DNA of 64,000 bases from Lentisphaera marina (GCF_028745505.1 NZ_JAQZZL010000002.1:1302001-1366000), one strand, 5' to 3'; counted from the stretch's first letter, positions 7,174-17,055 are shown. Translations and numbers: made by a program. The notes: generated from the sequence alone by a model not told the origin.

Positions 7174-8271
7174 ATGATTCCAAAAGTCTTGGAAATTAAC
7201 GATAAACTCCCTATTCGCACTGATGGTCCTGTCCATTCGGGCAAAGTCCGCTCTGTTTACTGGCTAAGTGCGGAAGATAGTGCACGCCTTATTAAAGAAA
7301 AAAATTACGCCGTTAATGCCGATGCACGTTTAGCCGTCATGGTTATTTCCGATCGTATTTCAGCTTTTGATTGTATTTGGAAAGGTGAAGAAGGCCTCAA
7401 TGGTATTCCTGGTAAAGGTGCAGCACTTAATTCAGTGGCTCTTCATTGGTTTAAGCTCTTTGAAGCTAATGGCCTCGCTGGCAATCACATTGTCGACTGC
7501 CCTCACCCACTCGTTTGGATTGTTCAACAAGCCAAGCCACTTCGCGTCGAAGCTATTTGCCGTCAGTATATCACTGGTAGCATGTGGCGTGACTACGCTA
7601 AGGGCATTCGCGAAATTTGCGGACTCCCCATTCCTGAAGGACTAGAGAACAACACGAAACTTCCCGAACTCATCATTACTCCTTCAACCAAAGGAATTAT
7701 TCGCGGCTTAGACGATGTGCCACCAGTTGATGATGTGAACATCACTCGTAAGAACATCACTGATCATTTGGAAGAGTTTAATTTTGAATCTGCTGAAGAT
7801 GTCGACCTCTATGAAAAACTTCTCAAAGAAGGCTTCAAAGTTATTTCCGATGCTCTAGCTAAGATCGATCAAATCTTTGTGGATACAAAATTCGAATTTG
7901 GCTACATAGAGAATGCTCAAGGCGAAAGAAAACTTATCTACATCGACGAAGTGGGCACACCTGATTCATCACGCATTTGGGATGGGGCGGCTTACCGCGA
8001 AGGTAAAATCTTGGAGAATTCGAAAGAAGGTTTCCGTCAAGCTCTGCTCAATCACTTCCCTGACCCCGATATTTTACTCAATAAAAACCGTATGGATGAA
8101 CGTGAGGCTTTAGCCATTGATAATAAACTCCCCGTTGATTTAATGATGTCTGTATCGAAGACTTACACGGGTATTGCTGAAAAGATTGTCGGTCGCGAGA
8201 TTCCTATCCCATCTGATCCCGAGAGTGAGATTATTGAGGCATTACGCCCATATGGCATAATCGAAGATTAG
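7174..8271 (+). CDS. purC: Phosphoribosylaminoimidazole-succinocarboxamide synthase (SAICAR synthetase)
   Basis: Joins aspartate to CAIR using ATP in purine biosynthesis. At 365 residues it belongs to the longer type of PurC. Family motifs are visible: SGKVRSVY near the N-terminus (phosphate-binding loop), [26 protein letters not shown], the [20 protein letters not shown] segment, KFEFGY with [13 protein letters not shown] near the C-terminal half. The ATG at 7174 is preceded by AAGGA with good spacing. It is divergent from the zinc-ribbon/MurC-like/acpS operon and followed by a strong terminator at 8322-8356, so it is probably monocistronic. Confidence 0.95.
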   Translation: MIPKVLEINDKLPIRTDGPVHSGKVRSVYWLSAEDSARLIKEKNYAVNADARLAVMVISDRISAFDCIWKGEEGLNGIPGKGAALNSVALHWFKLFEANGLAGNHIVDCPHPLVWIVQQAKPLRVEAICRQYITGSMWRDYAKGIREICGLPIPEGLENNTKLPELIITPSTKGIIRGLDDVPPVDDVNITRKNITDHLEEFNFESAEDVDLYEKLLKEGFKVISDALAKIDQIFVDTKFEFGYIENAQGERKLIYIDEVGTPDSSRIWDGAAYREGKILENSKEGFRQALLNHFPDPDILLNKNRMDEREALAIDNKLPVDLMMSVSKTYTGIAEKIVGREIPIPSDPESEIIEALRPYGIIED

Positions 8272-8321
8272 TTCACTGAAGTTATTTAGAAATCAATCAT
8301 TTCTAATCATCTTATCAGAAC

Positions 8322-8356
8322 AAAAAAGCCTTTGCGGAATTCGCAAAGGCTTTTTT
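8322..8356. terminator. Bidirectional terminator between purC and DUF1080 gene
   Basis: A near-perfect palindrome: A-run, GCCTTTGCG, short loop, CGCAAAGGC, T-run. Both strands carry a U-tract after the stem, so it can serve convergent purC (+) and the DUF1080 gene (-). Confidence 0.85.
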
Positions 8357-8381
8357 CATTTCGAAGCAATCCTTATTTGAA

Positions 8382-9200
8382 TTACTTACCTAATTTCATT
8401 TTGAGTGGTGCTACCCAAATATTGCGAAACATATTAGGATTACCATGATCTTGTAATTTGATATGATCCTTGGGTCCATGAGCTGAGTAAGAAGCTATCC
8501 TACGATAGTGAGTTGACCCCTTAATCTCGTAATTATCATGGATCTTCACTCCGTTGAAGATCACCGTTATATAAGCTGGTGTTTTAAGTTCTTTACCTTC
8601 AAAAACTGGCGCTTTGAAATGTATATCATAGGAATTCCACTCACCTGGTTTGCGACAAACATTAAACTTAGGTGGTTGCTGAGCATATATAGCTCCAGTC
8701 ATCCCATCTGGATAAGTACGATTAGCCCAACAGTTTAAAACTTGAACTTCATAGCGTCCCATAAGAAAAACACCACTATTGCCCTGTTGCTGATGCCAAC
8801 CTTTCATTCCTGTAGGAACCATCCATTCAACATGAAGGTGAATATCGCCAAATTTATCCTTACTTGTCTGCATACCTGATTTACGCACCACTTGCATGGC
8901 GTCATCAACAAGTGCCCACTTTTTGTTTTTCCAATTATCTAGATTTGAACCATCAAACAAAATAGTCGCATCTTTTGGTGCAGGTACTGGTTTACCATCA
9001 TATTTTGGCTCAGCTACAGGAGGCTGAGTTCTATCGGGATCATGTACATGCCACTTTTCGTTTGGTGCTGGTTGCATGGGTGTATCTTTAAAACCATTTA
9101 AACTTGTCTGCTTAGGGTTACGAATGTTTTCATCCAAAACCTCATACTCTGCTGCGTTGGCACATAGTGCTGCAAGCGAGAGGAAAAAGAACTTTTTCAT
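8382..9200 (-). CDS. Secreted DUF1080 (3-keto-disaccharide hydrolase-like) protein
   Basis: A 272-residue protein with a signal peptide (MKKFFFLSLAALCANA, cleavage near residue 16) and one DUF1080 domain. The domain begins at ATILFDGSNLDNWKNKKW and contains FGDIHLHVEWMVPTG, GNSGVFLMGRYEVQVLN and the C-terminal KLQDHGNPNMFRNIWV. The fold resembles concanavalin-type glucanases. Characterised members hydrolyse 3-keto-glycosides, and others bind carbohydrate. The start at 9200 follows AGGAT; the 13 codons upstream look non-coding. It stands alone between two terminators, away from the large DUF1080-containing operon at 34-43 kb. Confidence 0.85.
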   Translation of the reverse strand: MKKFFFLSLAALCANAAEYEVLDENIRNPKQTSLNGFKDTPMQPAPNEKWHVHDPDRTQPPVAEPKYDGKPVPAPKDATILFDGSNLDNWKNKKWALVDDAMQVVRKSGMQTSKDKFGDIHLHVEWMVPTGMKGWHQQQGNSGVFLMGRYEVQVLNCWANRTYPDGMTGAIYAQQPPKFNVCRKPGEWNSYDIHFKAPVFEGKELKTPAYITVIFNGVKIHDNYEIKGSTHYRRIASYSAHGPKDHIKLQDHGNPNMFRNIWVAPLKMKLGK

Positions 9201-9224
9201 GTTATATATCCTGTTATTTTGACG

Positions 9225-9253
9225 ACAAAAAAAAGGCAAGCCTAAGCTTGCCT
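9225..9253 (-). terminator. Terminator after LysM lipoprotein gene
   Basis: AGGCAAGC (9234-9241), loop CTAA, GCTTGCCT (9246-9253). Read on the minus strand it is followed by nine T residues. It ends the murD-LysM operon about 20 bases past the stop codon. Confidence 0.85.
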
Positions 9254-9272
9254 AAAATAAAAAATCTACGAA

Positions 9273-10598
9273 CTATTCTTTAAACGGAAGAGTTAACTTC
9301 ATTCCTGGTTTAAGATCCGCATTAGATTTTACTGATGAATTATACTTCTTGATTTCCTCTGGACTCGTAGAGTAAATAAGTGATATACTTTCAAGAGTTT
9401 CTCCATCACTCACTTCAAGTGTGTAAGTATTGTGACTAAGTTCAGCAGGAGCTACTGCAGGAGCAGTCTCTGTTGTTGCTGCATCTGTTACTGAAGCTGT
9501 TGGGTCATTTGCTAGTGCTTCTGCACTTGGTTCTTGTGCTGGCTCGCTAAGTGGAGTTGTTGCTGGCTCGGAAGGAGCTGACTCAAAAAGGCCTTCAGTT
9601 GTAGTGCTATTATCAGCTACAGCCGTTTCATTGACGGTGTTATTTCCTCTGCCAGGAATCTTAACTTTTTGGTTGATCTGTAAAACAGTTGATGAATCAA
9701 AATTATTTACAGCCATAAAGTCAGCACGTTTAACTTTGAGCTTTTTAGGGATAGTCCAAAGATTATCGCCTTTTTGAACTGTGTAAGTATCTCCTGAAGG
9801 TACAGCATCACTTGAGTATGATTCAGTACTAGTATTCGAAGAACTTGATGAACTAGAAGATGAATCAAGATTTCCTGACTTTCCAGGAATGACTACTTTC
9901 TGACCAACATAGATTACTGAATCTTTATGAAAACCATTAGCATCCATGAAAGCACTGCGTTTAACAGAGAATTTCTTTGGGATCGTCCACAAGTTATCGC
10001 CTTTTTTTACGGTGTATGTGCCGCCTTTCGCGGTCTTGGCGGCGCCTGTCTTGGAGGACTTTTTTGCCTGTTTTTTCCTTGCTTCTTCAATCAGCATGGG
10101 ATCAGCTTCAGCTAAAGCACCAGCAGGAAGCTTTAATTTTTTGCCAATAATGAGAGGTTTTTTGATATCCAAAGCATTAGCTTCAACTAATGCTTTTTGT
10201 GAAACACCATACATTGTTGCTACTTTCCAAATGCTATCACCACGAACAACTGTATAGTATTGGTCCTCAGCAGGAACTTCGACAATTCCAGTATCTGGTT
10301 CTAAAGGCTCTTCAATAACGATAGGTTCTTCTTGAAGTGGTTCATCAACTGCGATTTCACTTACTTCTGCATCGCCAATACCGATTCCCTGAACTTCTTC
10401 CGTAGGTTCTTCAATAACTGGGCTCGTATCCACTTCTGGGGCAGCTTCTTTTGGATTTACTGAAACAGGAGGCAGATCTTCATGTGGTCTAAGCAAGTAA
10501 GGGTTTTGGCTATTGCTATAATTATTCGATTGGCAACCACTCAACACGACGAGACCTAAAACTGATCCGCCAGTCACAAAAAACTTTTTAAAATTCAT
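9273..10598 (-). CDS. LysM-repeat lipoprotein
   Basis: A 441-residue secreted lipoprotein with lipobox LSGC (Cys22) and four LysM peptidoglycan-binding modules. The first is at about 115-160 (YYTVVRGDSIWKVATMYGV). The second and third are close copies containing KKGDNLWTIPKKF and QKGDNLWTIPKKL. A more divergent fourth lies at the C-terminus (TYTLEVSDGETLESI). Low-complexity Glu/Pro/Ser linkers separate the modules, including a serine tract before module three. Its ATG overlaps the stop of murD (ATGA), so it is translationally coupled to a peptidoglycan precursor enzyme. It probably anchors to the outer membrane and binds the cell wall. Confidence 0.88.
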   Translation of the reverse strand: MNFKKFFVTGGSVLGLVVLSGCQSNNYSNSQNPYLLRPHEDLPPVSVNPKEAAPEVDTSPVIEEPTEEVQGIGIGDAEVSEIAVDEPLQEEPIVIEEPLEPDTGIVEVPAEDQYYTVVRGDSIWKVATMYGVSQKALVEANALDIKKPLIIGKKLKLPAGALAEADPMLIEEARKKQAKKSSKTGAAKTAKGGTYTVKKGDNLWTIPKKFSVKRSAFMDANGFHKDSVIYVGQKVVIPGKSGNLDSSSSSSSSSNTSTESYSSDAVPSGDTYTVQKGDNLWTIPKKLKVKRADFMAVNNFDSSTVLQINQKVKIPGRGNNTVNETAVADNSTTTEGLFESAPSEPATTPLSEPAQEPSAEALANDPTASVTDAATTETAPAVAPAELSHNTYTLEVSDGETLESISLIYSTSPEEIKKYNSSVKSNADLKPGMKLTLPFKE

Positions 10599-11911
10599 TC
10601 ATTTACCTTTTGAACTAAACTTTTAAACTGATGCCCTCTTTCCTCATAGGATTTAAAGAGATCAAGACTTGAACACCCAGGTGAAAGTAAAACGATGTCG
10701 CCCTCTTTGGAACATTGAATTGCTTTATGTACTGCCACATCAAAACTTTCACATAAATTTGTGGGACATAATGCCTGCCAAAGAGTTTTCAATTTCTCTT
10801 TACACTCACCATAGGAAAAAACTTCTCTAACATACTTAGAAATCAGTGGATTAACAACTGATAAATCCATATTTTTATCTCTTCCGCCTGCGATTAAAAC
10901 AATTTTTTTCTTTTTATCTGCAAAAGTCTCGATTGCCACCATTAAAGATGCGGGGTTAGTGGATTTAGAATCATTTATATAAAGTACCTTATCCTGAGAA
11001 CTCACTTCTTCTAAACGATGCTCTGAGCAACGGAAATCACTTAGTGTATTCAAAGCCTGTTTCATATCAAAACCTTGCGTCTTTAGCAGCGCTAAAACAG
11101 CGAGGGCATTTTCCATGTTATGTTTACCATGAAAGGAAAAATTAGCGCTCCCAAGATAATCGCCTTCATAATAAAACTTATTATCCAAGAGGACAAAATC
11201 TGCCGTTTTCTTACTTGCAGAAAAATGTAAAGCTTGCTCTTTAGTGGGTAAATCATCTCGAGTAATCAGGACCTCACAAAAGTTTTCGATATTCAATTTT
11301 GAATCAAAGTATTTCCCAAAGCTTCCGTAGCGATCGATGTGGTCTTCAGTAATATTCAAAATAACTGCTGCTGAAAAATGTAACGAATTGAGTAAGTCTA
11401 TCTGATATGAACTAATTTCAACTAAGGCATACTCAGGGTGACCTTCAGTTAGTGCGATTTCCGCAAGGGGCAAACCTATATTTCCACAAGCCATTGCACT
11501 TATTCCCATTTTTCTAAACGCGTGCTCTGCCATCTCAGTACAAGTCGTTTTACCATTCGTTCCCGTTATCGCCAAAAACTTAGTGTTCAACATAAATTGT
11601 GCGGCAAAATCCAACTCTCCCATCATGTCTTTAGATATTTTGCTGGCTTGCTGATAGAGTTCGCTCTTGGGACTAATCCCAGGACTCATCACACAAGAAT
11701 CAAATTCTGTGGGCTTGTTTAATGGCAATGAGAGAAAGCTCGCTCCCTGCTTAATGAGATCTTGAATTTCTTGACGCTCAAGAACTTGCTCATTAGCATC
11801 ACTCAAGCTTACTTCATAACCTTTATGCAGGGCTAGGTTTGCAGTAGAAACACCGCTTTTGCCAAGTCCGCAAACCAAGATGTTTTTTTGCTGTTCTGCA
11901 GAAGGATTCAT
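10595..11911 (-). CDS. murD: UDP-N-acetylmuramoylalanine--D-glutamate ligase
   Basis: Adds D-glutamate to UDP-MurNAc-L-Ala in cytoplasmic peptidoglycan synthesis. The N-terminal VCGLGKSGVSTANLAL and GELDFAAQF, the P-loop AITGTNGKTTCTE, GNIGLPLAEI, ISSYQIDLL, NITEDHIDRYG, FRCSEHRLEEV, NDSKSTNPASL, LIAGGRDKN and the C-terminal LLSPGCSSLDLFKSYEERGHQF are all diagnostic for MurD. The length of 438 is normal. The ATG at 11911 is preferred over the in-frame GTG at 11917 because of its spacing from GAAAG. It is followed by the coupled LysM lipoprotein and is divergent from proB. Confidence 0.95.
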   Translation of the reverse strand: MNPSAEQQKNILVCGLGKSGVSTANLALHKGYEVSLSDANEQVLERQEIQDLIKQGASFLSLPLNKPTEFDSCVMSPGISPKSELYQQASKISKDMMGELDFAAQFMLNTKFLAITGTNGKTTCTEMAEHAFRKMGISAMACGNIGLPLAEIALTEGHPEYALVEISSYQIDLLNSLHFSAAVILNITEDHIDRYGSFGKYFDSKLNIENFCEVLITRDDLPTKEQALHFSASKKTADFVLLDNKFYYEGDYLGSANFSFHGKHNMENALAVLALLKTQGFDMKQALNTLSDFRCSEHRLEEVSSQDKVLYINDSKSTNPASLMVAIETFADKKKKIVLIAGGRDKNMDLSVVNPLISKYVREVFSYGECKEKLKTLWQALCPTNLCESFDVAVHKAIQCSKEGDIVLLSPGCSSLDLFKSYEERGHQFKSLVQKVNE

Positions 11912-11999
11912 CAACACTTACTTTCATTAGTTTTTTTTAATAAGTCCACTATATTTGCGCCGTTTATAAGTTCCAGTTAAAATTTGAGTATATGAGCAA

Positions 12000-13148
12000 A
12001 TGACACCTAGAGAAAAAATATTCAGTTCCTCACAGAGAATCGTCGTTAAAGTTGGCAGCCGCCTCCTCGTTGATGAGTGTGGCGTACCATCGGCACAAAG
12101 AATAGAAGAACTGGTTGAAGCTTTACACAAACTTCGTCAAAGAGGTAAAGAAGTGATTTTGGTAAGCTCTGGGGCTATCGCTTCGGGTATGAGTTTACTA
12201 GGATTAACACAAAGACCTAAGCATCTCCCAGAATTACAAGTTTGTGCAGCCGCTGGTCAGAGCCGCCTGATGAGCTATTACGAACAAGCCTGTGCCAAGC
12301 GCGAATTCCACTGTGCTCAACTGCTATTGATGGCCGATGATGTTCGCAACCGCAACCGTCATTTGAATTTGAGCAATTGCATAAACGCAATGCTAAGAAA
12401 AGGCATCTTACCCATCATCAACGAAAATGATTCTTTAACTGTTAAAGAAATTCGCTTTGGTGAAAATGATGAACTTGCTGCCTTAGTAGGTATTTTATCC
12501 AAATCAGACCTCACGGTCCTCATGACTTCCATTAATGGTTTACACACTCTAGATAACAAGGGCCAACCTGATTACCGTATTTCGATTGTAGAAGAAATGA
12601 ATGACGAGATACGAGCTCTTGCTGGTGACACCGACGGCAATCAACTTTCTACTGGTGGCATGCACACCAAACTCAATGCGGCCACAATGTTAAATCAAGT
12701 TGGCGAAAGCTTGTGGATTATTGATGGTCAAGACTTTTCATCTCTCGAAGACCTCGCCCAAGGCAAGGATATTGGTACCCTCTTCCCCGCAAGTATGGAC
12801 AAAATGTCTTCATCCAAACGCTGGCTCGGTTTCTTCCCGGAAACCCAAGGTAGCATTGTTGTCGATTCTGGTGCAGAAGACGCACTTTGTCTCCGAGGAA
12901 AAAGTTTACTCCCTGGCGGCCTCATCAGTATATGTGGAGAATTTGAAAAAGGCGATGTCGTTAATATTTTGAATACGAATAGCACTGTCATTGCTCGTGG
13001 CCAAAGTAATTATACCAATTTGGAACTCAAGAAAATAAAAGGATGTCAATCATCAGAAATTGACCAAATCCTAGGTGGAAGTGCCAATTATGCAGAAGCG
13101 ATCCACCGAGATAATTTAGTGATTTTAAAAGAGGAAGCTCAAAAATGA
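12000..13148 (+). CDS. proB: Glutamate 5-kinase
   Basis: The first step of proline synthesis, phosphorylating glutamate. The 382 residues comprise an amino-acid kinase domain (VVKVGSRLLVDE, VSSGAIASGM, NENDSLTV, FGENDELAALV, STGGMHTKL) and a C-terminal PUA domain (from about residue 275: GSIVVDSGAEDAL...). Motif order and length match the standard bacterial enzyme. The stop overlaps the proA start. No strong ribosome site precedes the ATG at 12000; the frame has no better start. The 88-bp divergent gap to murD must hold both promoters. Confidence 0.95.
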   Translation: MTPREKIFSSSQRIVVKVGSRLLVDECGVPSAQRIEELVEALHKLRQRGKEVILVSSGAIASGMSLLGLTQRPKHLPELQVCAAAGQSRLMSYYEQACAKREFHCAQLLLMADDVRNRNRHLNLSNCINAMLRKGILPIINENDSLTVKEIRFGENDELAALVGILSKSDLTVLMTSINGLHTLDNKGQPDYRISIVEEMNDEIRALAGDTDGNQLSTGGMHTKLNAATMLNQVGESLWIIDGQDFSSLEDLAQGKDIGTLFPASMDKMSSSKRWLGFFPETQGSIVVDSGAEDALCLRGKSLLPGGLISICGEFEKGDVVNILNTNSTVIARGQSNYTNLELKKIKGCQSSEIDQILGGSANYAEAIHRDNLVILKEEAQK

Positions 13149-14401
13149 ATTATAAAGAAGAATTAGAGATCATGGGCAAGCGTGCAAAGAAAGCATCTCT
13201 TGCACTATCCATCCTTAGTTGCCGTGTAAAAAACCGTGCCCTTGAAGCCATGGGTGCCGCACTCGAAGAACATACTGAAGAAATTTTGAAAGCCAATGAA
13301 ATCGACCTCCAAAATGGTCGTGATGCAGGCATGAGCGAATCCCTTTTAGACCGACTCAAACTCACGCCTGAAAGAGTTGAAGACATAGCAAAAGGACTCA
13401 TTGGCGTAGCGTCATTAACTGATCCCGTCGGCAGAATTGAATCAACTTTTCACCGCCCAAATGGCCTAGTGATTGAGAAAATCAAGGTTCCTATTGGAGT
13501 TATCGGTATTATCTATGAAGCACGTCCGAATGTTACTGCTGATGCTGCTGGCCTTTGTTTAAAGTCTGGTAACGCCTCTATTTTACGTGGCGGTCGAGAG
13601 GCCCTAAGTTCAAGTAAAGCTATCGTAAAAGTACTTTATCAAGCAGGTGTCGAAAATGGCCTGCCTGAGCATTTCATGCAGGTTATTCCATGGACTGATC
13701 GCGAAGCTGTTAACATCATGCTTAAACTCAATAAGTATATTCACTTGATTATCCCTCGTGGTGGCGAAGGTTTGATTGAAGCCGTCATGCGTGAAAGTAC
13801 AATCCCTGTCATCAAGAACTACAAAGGTGTTTGTCACGTTTATGTCGACAAAGAAGCTGACCAAGACTTAGCTGTACAAATTGTAGTCAACTCTAAATGC
13901 CAAAGACCCAGTGTTTGTAACTCTGCCGAAGGCGTCATTGTTCATTCCGATATCGCAGCAGACTTCATCCCAAAAGTTCACAAAGCTCTCCAAGAAGCCA
14001 ATTGCGAAGTTCGCGGTGATGAAAAATTCCGCCAGTTTGCTCCTGAATCAACGATTTTGCAAGAAAGTGACCGTGGTGAAGAGTTTTTAGATTACATCAT
14101 TGCTGCAACTGTAGTGAACTCACTTGATGAAGCCATTTATTACATCAATGAATACAGCTCTGGCCATAGTGAGTCAATCGTAAGTACTAACAAAGAGTCC
14201 TGCCGACGCTTCCAAATGGAAATTGATTCCGCAGCCGTCTACTCGAACTCGTCCACACGCTTTACTGATGGTTCAGAGTTTGGTATGGGTGCAGAAATTG
14301 GTATTAGTACTGATAAGCTCCACGCTCGTGGCCCTATGGGTTTAGAAGAGTTGACGACCTACAAGTATATAATTGATGGTAACGGTCAACTTAAAGGCTA
14401 A
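13145..14401 (+). CDS. proA: Gamma-glutamyl phosphate reductase
   Basis: NADPH-dependent reduction of glutamyl phosphate to glutamate semialdehyde, the second step of proline synthesis. The 418 residues carry the aldehyde-dehydrogenase-type fold: VPIGVIGIIYEARPNVT, LKSGNASILRGG, LIIPRGGEGLI, and the catalytic cysteine region (KCQRPSVCNSAEG). The C-terminal FGMGAEIGISTDKLHARGPMGLEELTTYKY is a hallmark. It overlaps proB (ATGA) and its TAA overlaps the tlyA ATG (TAATG), so the three are probably co-translated. Confidence 0.96.
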   Translation: MNYKEELEIMGKRAKKASLALSILSCRVKNRALEAMGAALEEHTEEILKANEIDLQNGRDAGMSESLLDRLKLTPERVEDIAKGLIGVASLTDPVGRIESTFHRPNGLVIEKIKVPIGVIGIIYEARPNVTADAAGLCLKSGNASILRGGREALSSSKAIVKVLYQAGVENGLPEHFMQVIPWTDREAVNIMLKLNKYIHLIIPRGGEGLIEAVMRESTIPVIKNYKGVCHVYVDKEADQDLAVQIVVNSKCQRPSVCNSAEGVIVHSDIAADFIPKVHKALQEANCEVRGDEKFRQFAPESTILQESDRGEEFLDYIIAATVVNSLDEAIYYINEYSSGHSESIVSTNKESCRRFQMEIDSAAVYSNSSTRFTDGSEFGMGAEIGISTDKLHARGPMGLEELTTYKYIIDGNGQLKG

Positions 14402-15144
14402 TGCCTAAAGTCAAAAAAAAACGTGCTGATCAGCTTCTGATTGAGCAAGGTTTAGTGGAATCTGCTGAAGAAGCAAAAAAAATGATTCTTCTTGGCCTCG
14501 TTCGCTCACGCGCTGATCATATTGTACGGAAATCAACAGAAACATATCCTGTTGATTCAACTATGAGTGTGGACCGCCCTTCTCCCTACGTGAGCCGTGG
14601 TGCCTTCAAGTTAAAAAAATCTCTACAGAAATTCGCCCCCGACTTATCTCACAAAATCGCAATGGATGTGGGGGCTTCCACAGGTGGCTTCACTGATTTA
14701 ATGCTCAGTTTTGGTGCCCAAAAAGTCTATACAATTGATTCTGGCACTAATCAACTTCACTACAAACTAAGAAGTGATGAGCGAGTGGTCTGCCGTGAGA
14801 ATTTTAATGCCAAGAACATCACTAAAAAAGAGGTTCCCGAAGAAATCGATTTAATGACTTGTGATGTCTCCTTTATTTCCGTCACCAAAATACTTCATGC
14901 TGCCGCCGGTCGCCTCAAAAAAAATGCCTTAGCATTCATTTTAGTAAAACCACAATTTGAATTGCCAAAGAATTTAGTAGGAGACGGAGTTGTACGCGAT
15001 AATAACTTGCGATCACAGGCTTTAAGTAAGGTTTGTACATTTTGTGAAACCGAACTTAACTGGAAGCTTTTGGAGCAAATAGACTCTCCCTTGGCTGGCC
15101 CTAAGGGAAATGTTGAGTTTTTAGCTGTTTTTCAAGCTCCATAA
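14401..15144 (+). CDS. tlyA: TlyA-family rRNA 2'-O-methyltransferase
   Basis: A 247-residue protein with an N-terminal S4 RNA-binding domain (RADQLLIEQGLVESAEEAKKMI...) and a C-terminal FtsJ-like methyltransferase domain. The SAM-binding motif is AMDVGASTGGFTDLML. KxDK-type catalytic positions are consistent with SRGAFKLKKSL, TCDVSFIS and LVKPQFEL. TlyA enzymes methylate the 2'-OH of rRNA cytidines (16S C1409 and/or 23S C1920), and some homologues were called haemolysins. It is coupled to proA but unrelated to proline synthesis. Confidence 0.92.
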   Translation: MPKVKKKRADQLLIEQGLVESAEEAKKMILLGLVRSRADHIVRKSTETYPVDSTMSVDRPSPYVSRGAFKLKKSLQKFAPDLSHKIAMDVGASTGGFTDLMLSFGAQKVYTIDSGTNQLHYKLRSDERVVCRENFNAKNITKKEVPEEIDLMTCDVSFISVTKILHAAAGRLKKNALAFILVKPQFELPKNLVGDGVVRDNNLRSQALSKVCTFCETELNWKLLEQIDSPLAGPKGNVEFLAVFQAP

Positions 15145-15290
15145 AGACAAAGTAGATAGCTTTTCTTTTTAAGATGAGCTAAGTTTGATTAAATTTTAAA
15201 TTTTTTACATAGAAGTCAATTCTTTATTTTTACAACAAGGGTTCACTAAATGTAAAAGCGCTTATTTTAAAAGAACACACTGGGTGAGAA

Positions 15291-16145
15291 ATGGACTTTC
15301 TTTTTGATGAAAATTTATGGATAGTTAGCTTGAAAATGGGCATTGAAATTGCCCTTTTGTCAGTTGTTATCTATACCGTATTGCTTTTCATCAGAGGAAC
15401 TAGAGCGGCGCCGATTTTAGCCGGTGCGGGCTTCATTTTCTTAGTCTCGTGGTTAATTTCATCCGTTTTTAACCTAGCAGTTCTAGGCTGGATTACAGCA
15501 CAGATATCTACTCTTGTTGCATTCTTAGCCATCATTATTTTTCAGCCTGAAATTCGCCGTGCCTTTGCTGAGTTGGGAAAAGGACGCTTAAAAAGTAGCA
15601 ATAATGTCCGCACAAAAGAAGTTATTCAGATTATTAACGAGAGTGCGCATTACTTAGCTGAACGAAAAATCGGCGCCCTCATTGCCATAGAGAGAAACAT
15701 TGGAATGCGCTTTTTAATTGAATCTGGAGTTGAAGTTGAAGCTGAATTAAGTCGTGAATTACTCTGCACCATCTTCTACCCCAACACTCCATTGCATGAT
15801 GGTGGTGTCGTCATTTCTGGTGACAAAATAAAAGCTTCTGCATGTTTTTTCCCTCTATCACAAGATGACGGTATTATTAAAAGCCTTGGAAGCCGACACC
15901 GTGCGGGAGTGGGTGTAACTGAAGAAACCGATTGTGTGTGCATTATTGTTTCAGAAGAAACTGGTGGAATTTCCATTGCCTATCGTGGTCGTTTAGCTCG
16001 AGGCGTTGATGAACAAAGACTTTTACGTCACTTAAATAATTTCTTACTAAACTCTAATGAAAATAAAAACTTTAGTGTATCCGATAATGTTGAACGTTTT
16101 AAAAAAGCTGTGAGCCAATCAGAGGAGTCAGAAGATGAAGTCTGA
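15291..16145 (+). CDS. cdaA: Diadenylate cyclase (c-di-AMP synthase), CdaA type
   Basis: Makes the second messenger c-di-AMP from two ATP at the membrane. The 284 residues begin with three membrane segments (about 13-35, 40-62, 66-86), followed by the DAC domain. Catalytic motifs are LHDGG (D170-G171-G172, where DGA is more usual) and GSRHRAG (R202-H203-R204), plus SEETGG (221-226). The next gene is a YbbR-domain protein, the usual CdaR partner. The ATG at 15291 follows GGGTGAG. The 146-bp gap upstream is AT-rich and probably contains the promoter. Confidence 0.93.
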   Translation: MDFLFDENLWIVSLKMGIEIALLSVVIYTVLLFIRGTRAAPILAGAGFIFLVSWLISSVFNLAVLGWITAQISTLVAFLAIIIFQPEIRRAFAELGKGRLKSSNNVRTKEVIQIINESAHYLAERKIGALIAIERNIGMRFLIESGVEVEAELSRELLCTIFYPNTPLHDGGVVISGDKIKASACFFPLSQDDGIIKSLGSRHRAGVGVTEETDCVCIIVSEETGGISIAYRGRLARGVDEQRLLRHLNNFLLNSNENKNFSVSDNVERFKKAVSQSEESEDEV

Positions 16146-17055
16146 AATATTCATTAACTTGTTTACCAAAGATTTTCAGCGCAAATTAATTGCCATCTTT
16201 TTTGCTTTACTTATTTGGTTCATTGTTAACCAAAGAATCAGTAAGGTTCAAACTTTCTCTGGCATTCCCATAGTTTTGGTTAACCCTAATAGTAATATTA
16301 TTATTTCTCAAACTAATCGCCCGACTGCCAACATCATTTTACGTGGTCCAGAGAAAATTCTTCAATCTCTTGAAAGTAAGGATATTGCCGTACGTCTAGT
16401 CCTACCTGAAGGTATTCGCCCCGGTGCTTTAAAGTTACTTTTGACCGAGGAAGATATCAGCATACCAAGAATGACGAAAATAGAAAACATTGTCAGTCAA
16501 ACCATCATTGTCGAAGTCGATGAAATGCGTGAAAAAGAAGTACCCGTCAGATTATTATTCAATAATGCCATATCAGATAAATACCGTCTCATCGACAACC
16601 CGAAGATTGAACCGAAAACTAAACTCATCAATGGCCCGAGTAAACGCTTAGATTCAATAAACTATTTAACTACCAAACCTTTCTTGATCGATAGCTCGCG
16701 CAATAAAAGTTTTGTAAGCTCAGTATCCCTGAGCCTTCCCTCTGGCGTGAAGTGTGAGTTTGATAAAGTCAAAGTCCTCGTCGATATTGAAAGCGCGAGC
16801 AAAGTCCTACCAATGCGTCGCCAAAAACTTTCTATCCTTAGCCAAGGAAAAACTCTCGACACACCCTTGCCTCATGTTGATGCCGTCGTCAGTGGACCCC
16901 CAACGATTATTGACAAGCTCAAAAGTGAAGACATCAAGTTTTTCATCGAATACGGTGAGGATGAAAAGTTAAAAGTCAATTTTTGGTGCCCATACGAAGG
17001 CGTTTACTTACAATCTGTCATGCCTGAATATATCTCAAACCCATGGAAAAAATAA
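16135..17055 (+). CDS. cdaR: YbbR-domain protein, CdaR-like regulator of diadenylate cyclase
   Basis: A 306-residue protein anchored by one N-terminal membrane helix (LIAIFFALLIWFIVN), followed by an extracytoplasmic region of YbbR-like repeats (PTANIILRGPEKIL, KLINGPSKRLDSI, DAVVSGPPTIID). In characterised operons such a protein binds and modulates CdaA. It overlaps cdaA by 11 bases. No glmM follows, unlike Firmicutes; a nitroreductase is next after one base. Confidence 0.85.
   Translation: MKSEIFINLFTKDFQRKLIAIFFALLIWFIVNQRISKVQTFSGIPIVLVNPNSNIIISQTNRPTANIILRGPEKILQSLESKDIAVRLVLPEGIRPGALKLLLTEEDISIPRMTKIENIVSQTIIVEVDEMREKEVPVRLLFNNAISDKYRLIDNPKIEPKTKLINGPSKRLDSINYLTTKPFLIDSSRNKSFVSSVSLSLPSGVKCEFDKVKVLVDIESASKVLPMRRQKLSILSQGKTLDTPLPHVDAVVSGPPTIIDKLKSEDIKFFIEYGEDEKLKVNFWCPYEGVYLQSVMPEYISNPWKK

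Noticed and set aside
7035..7244. Longer start for the zinc-ribbon membrane protein
   Set aside because: It overlaps the divergent purC start and lacks a ribosome site; the ATG at 7034 has both a good site and a domain at its N-terminus.
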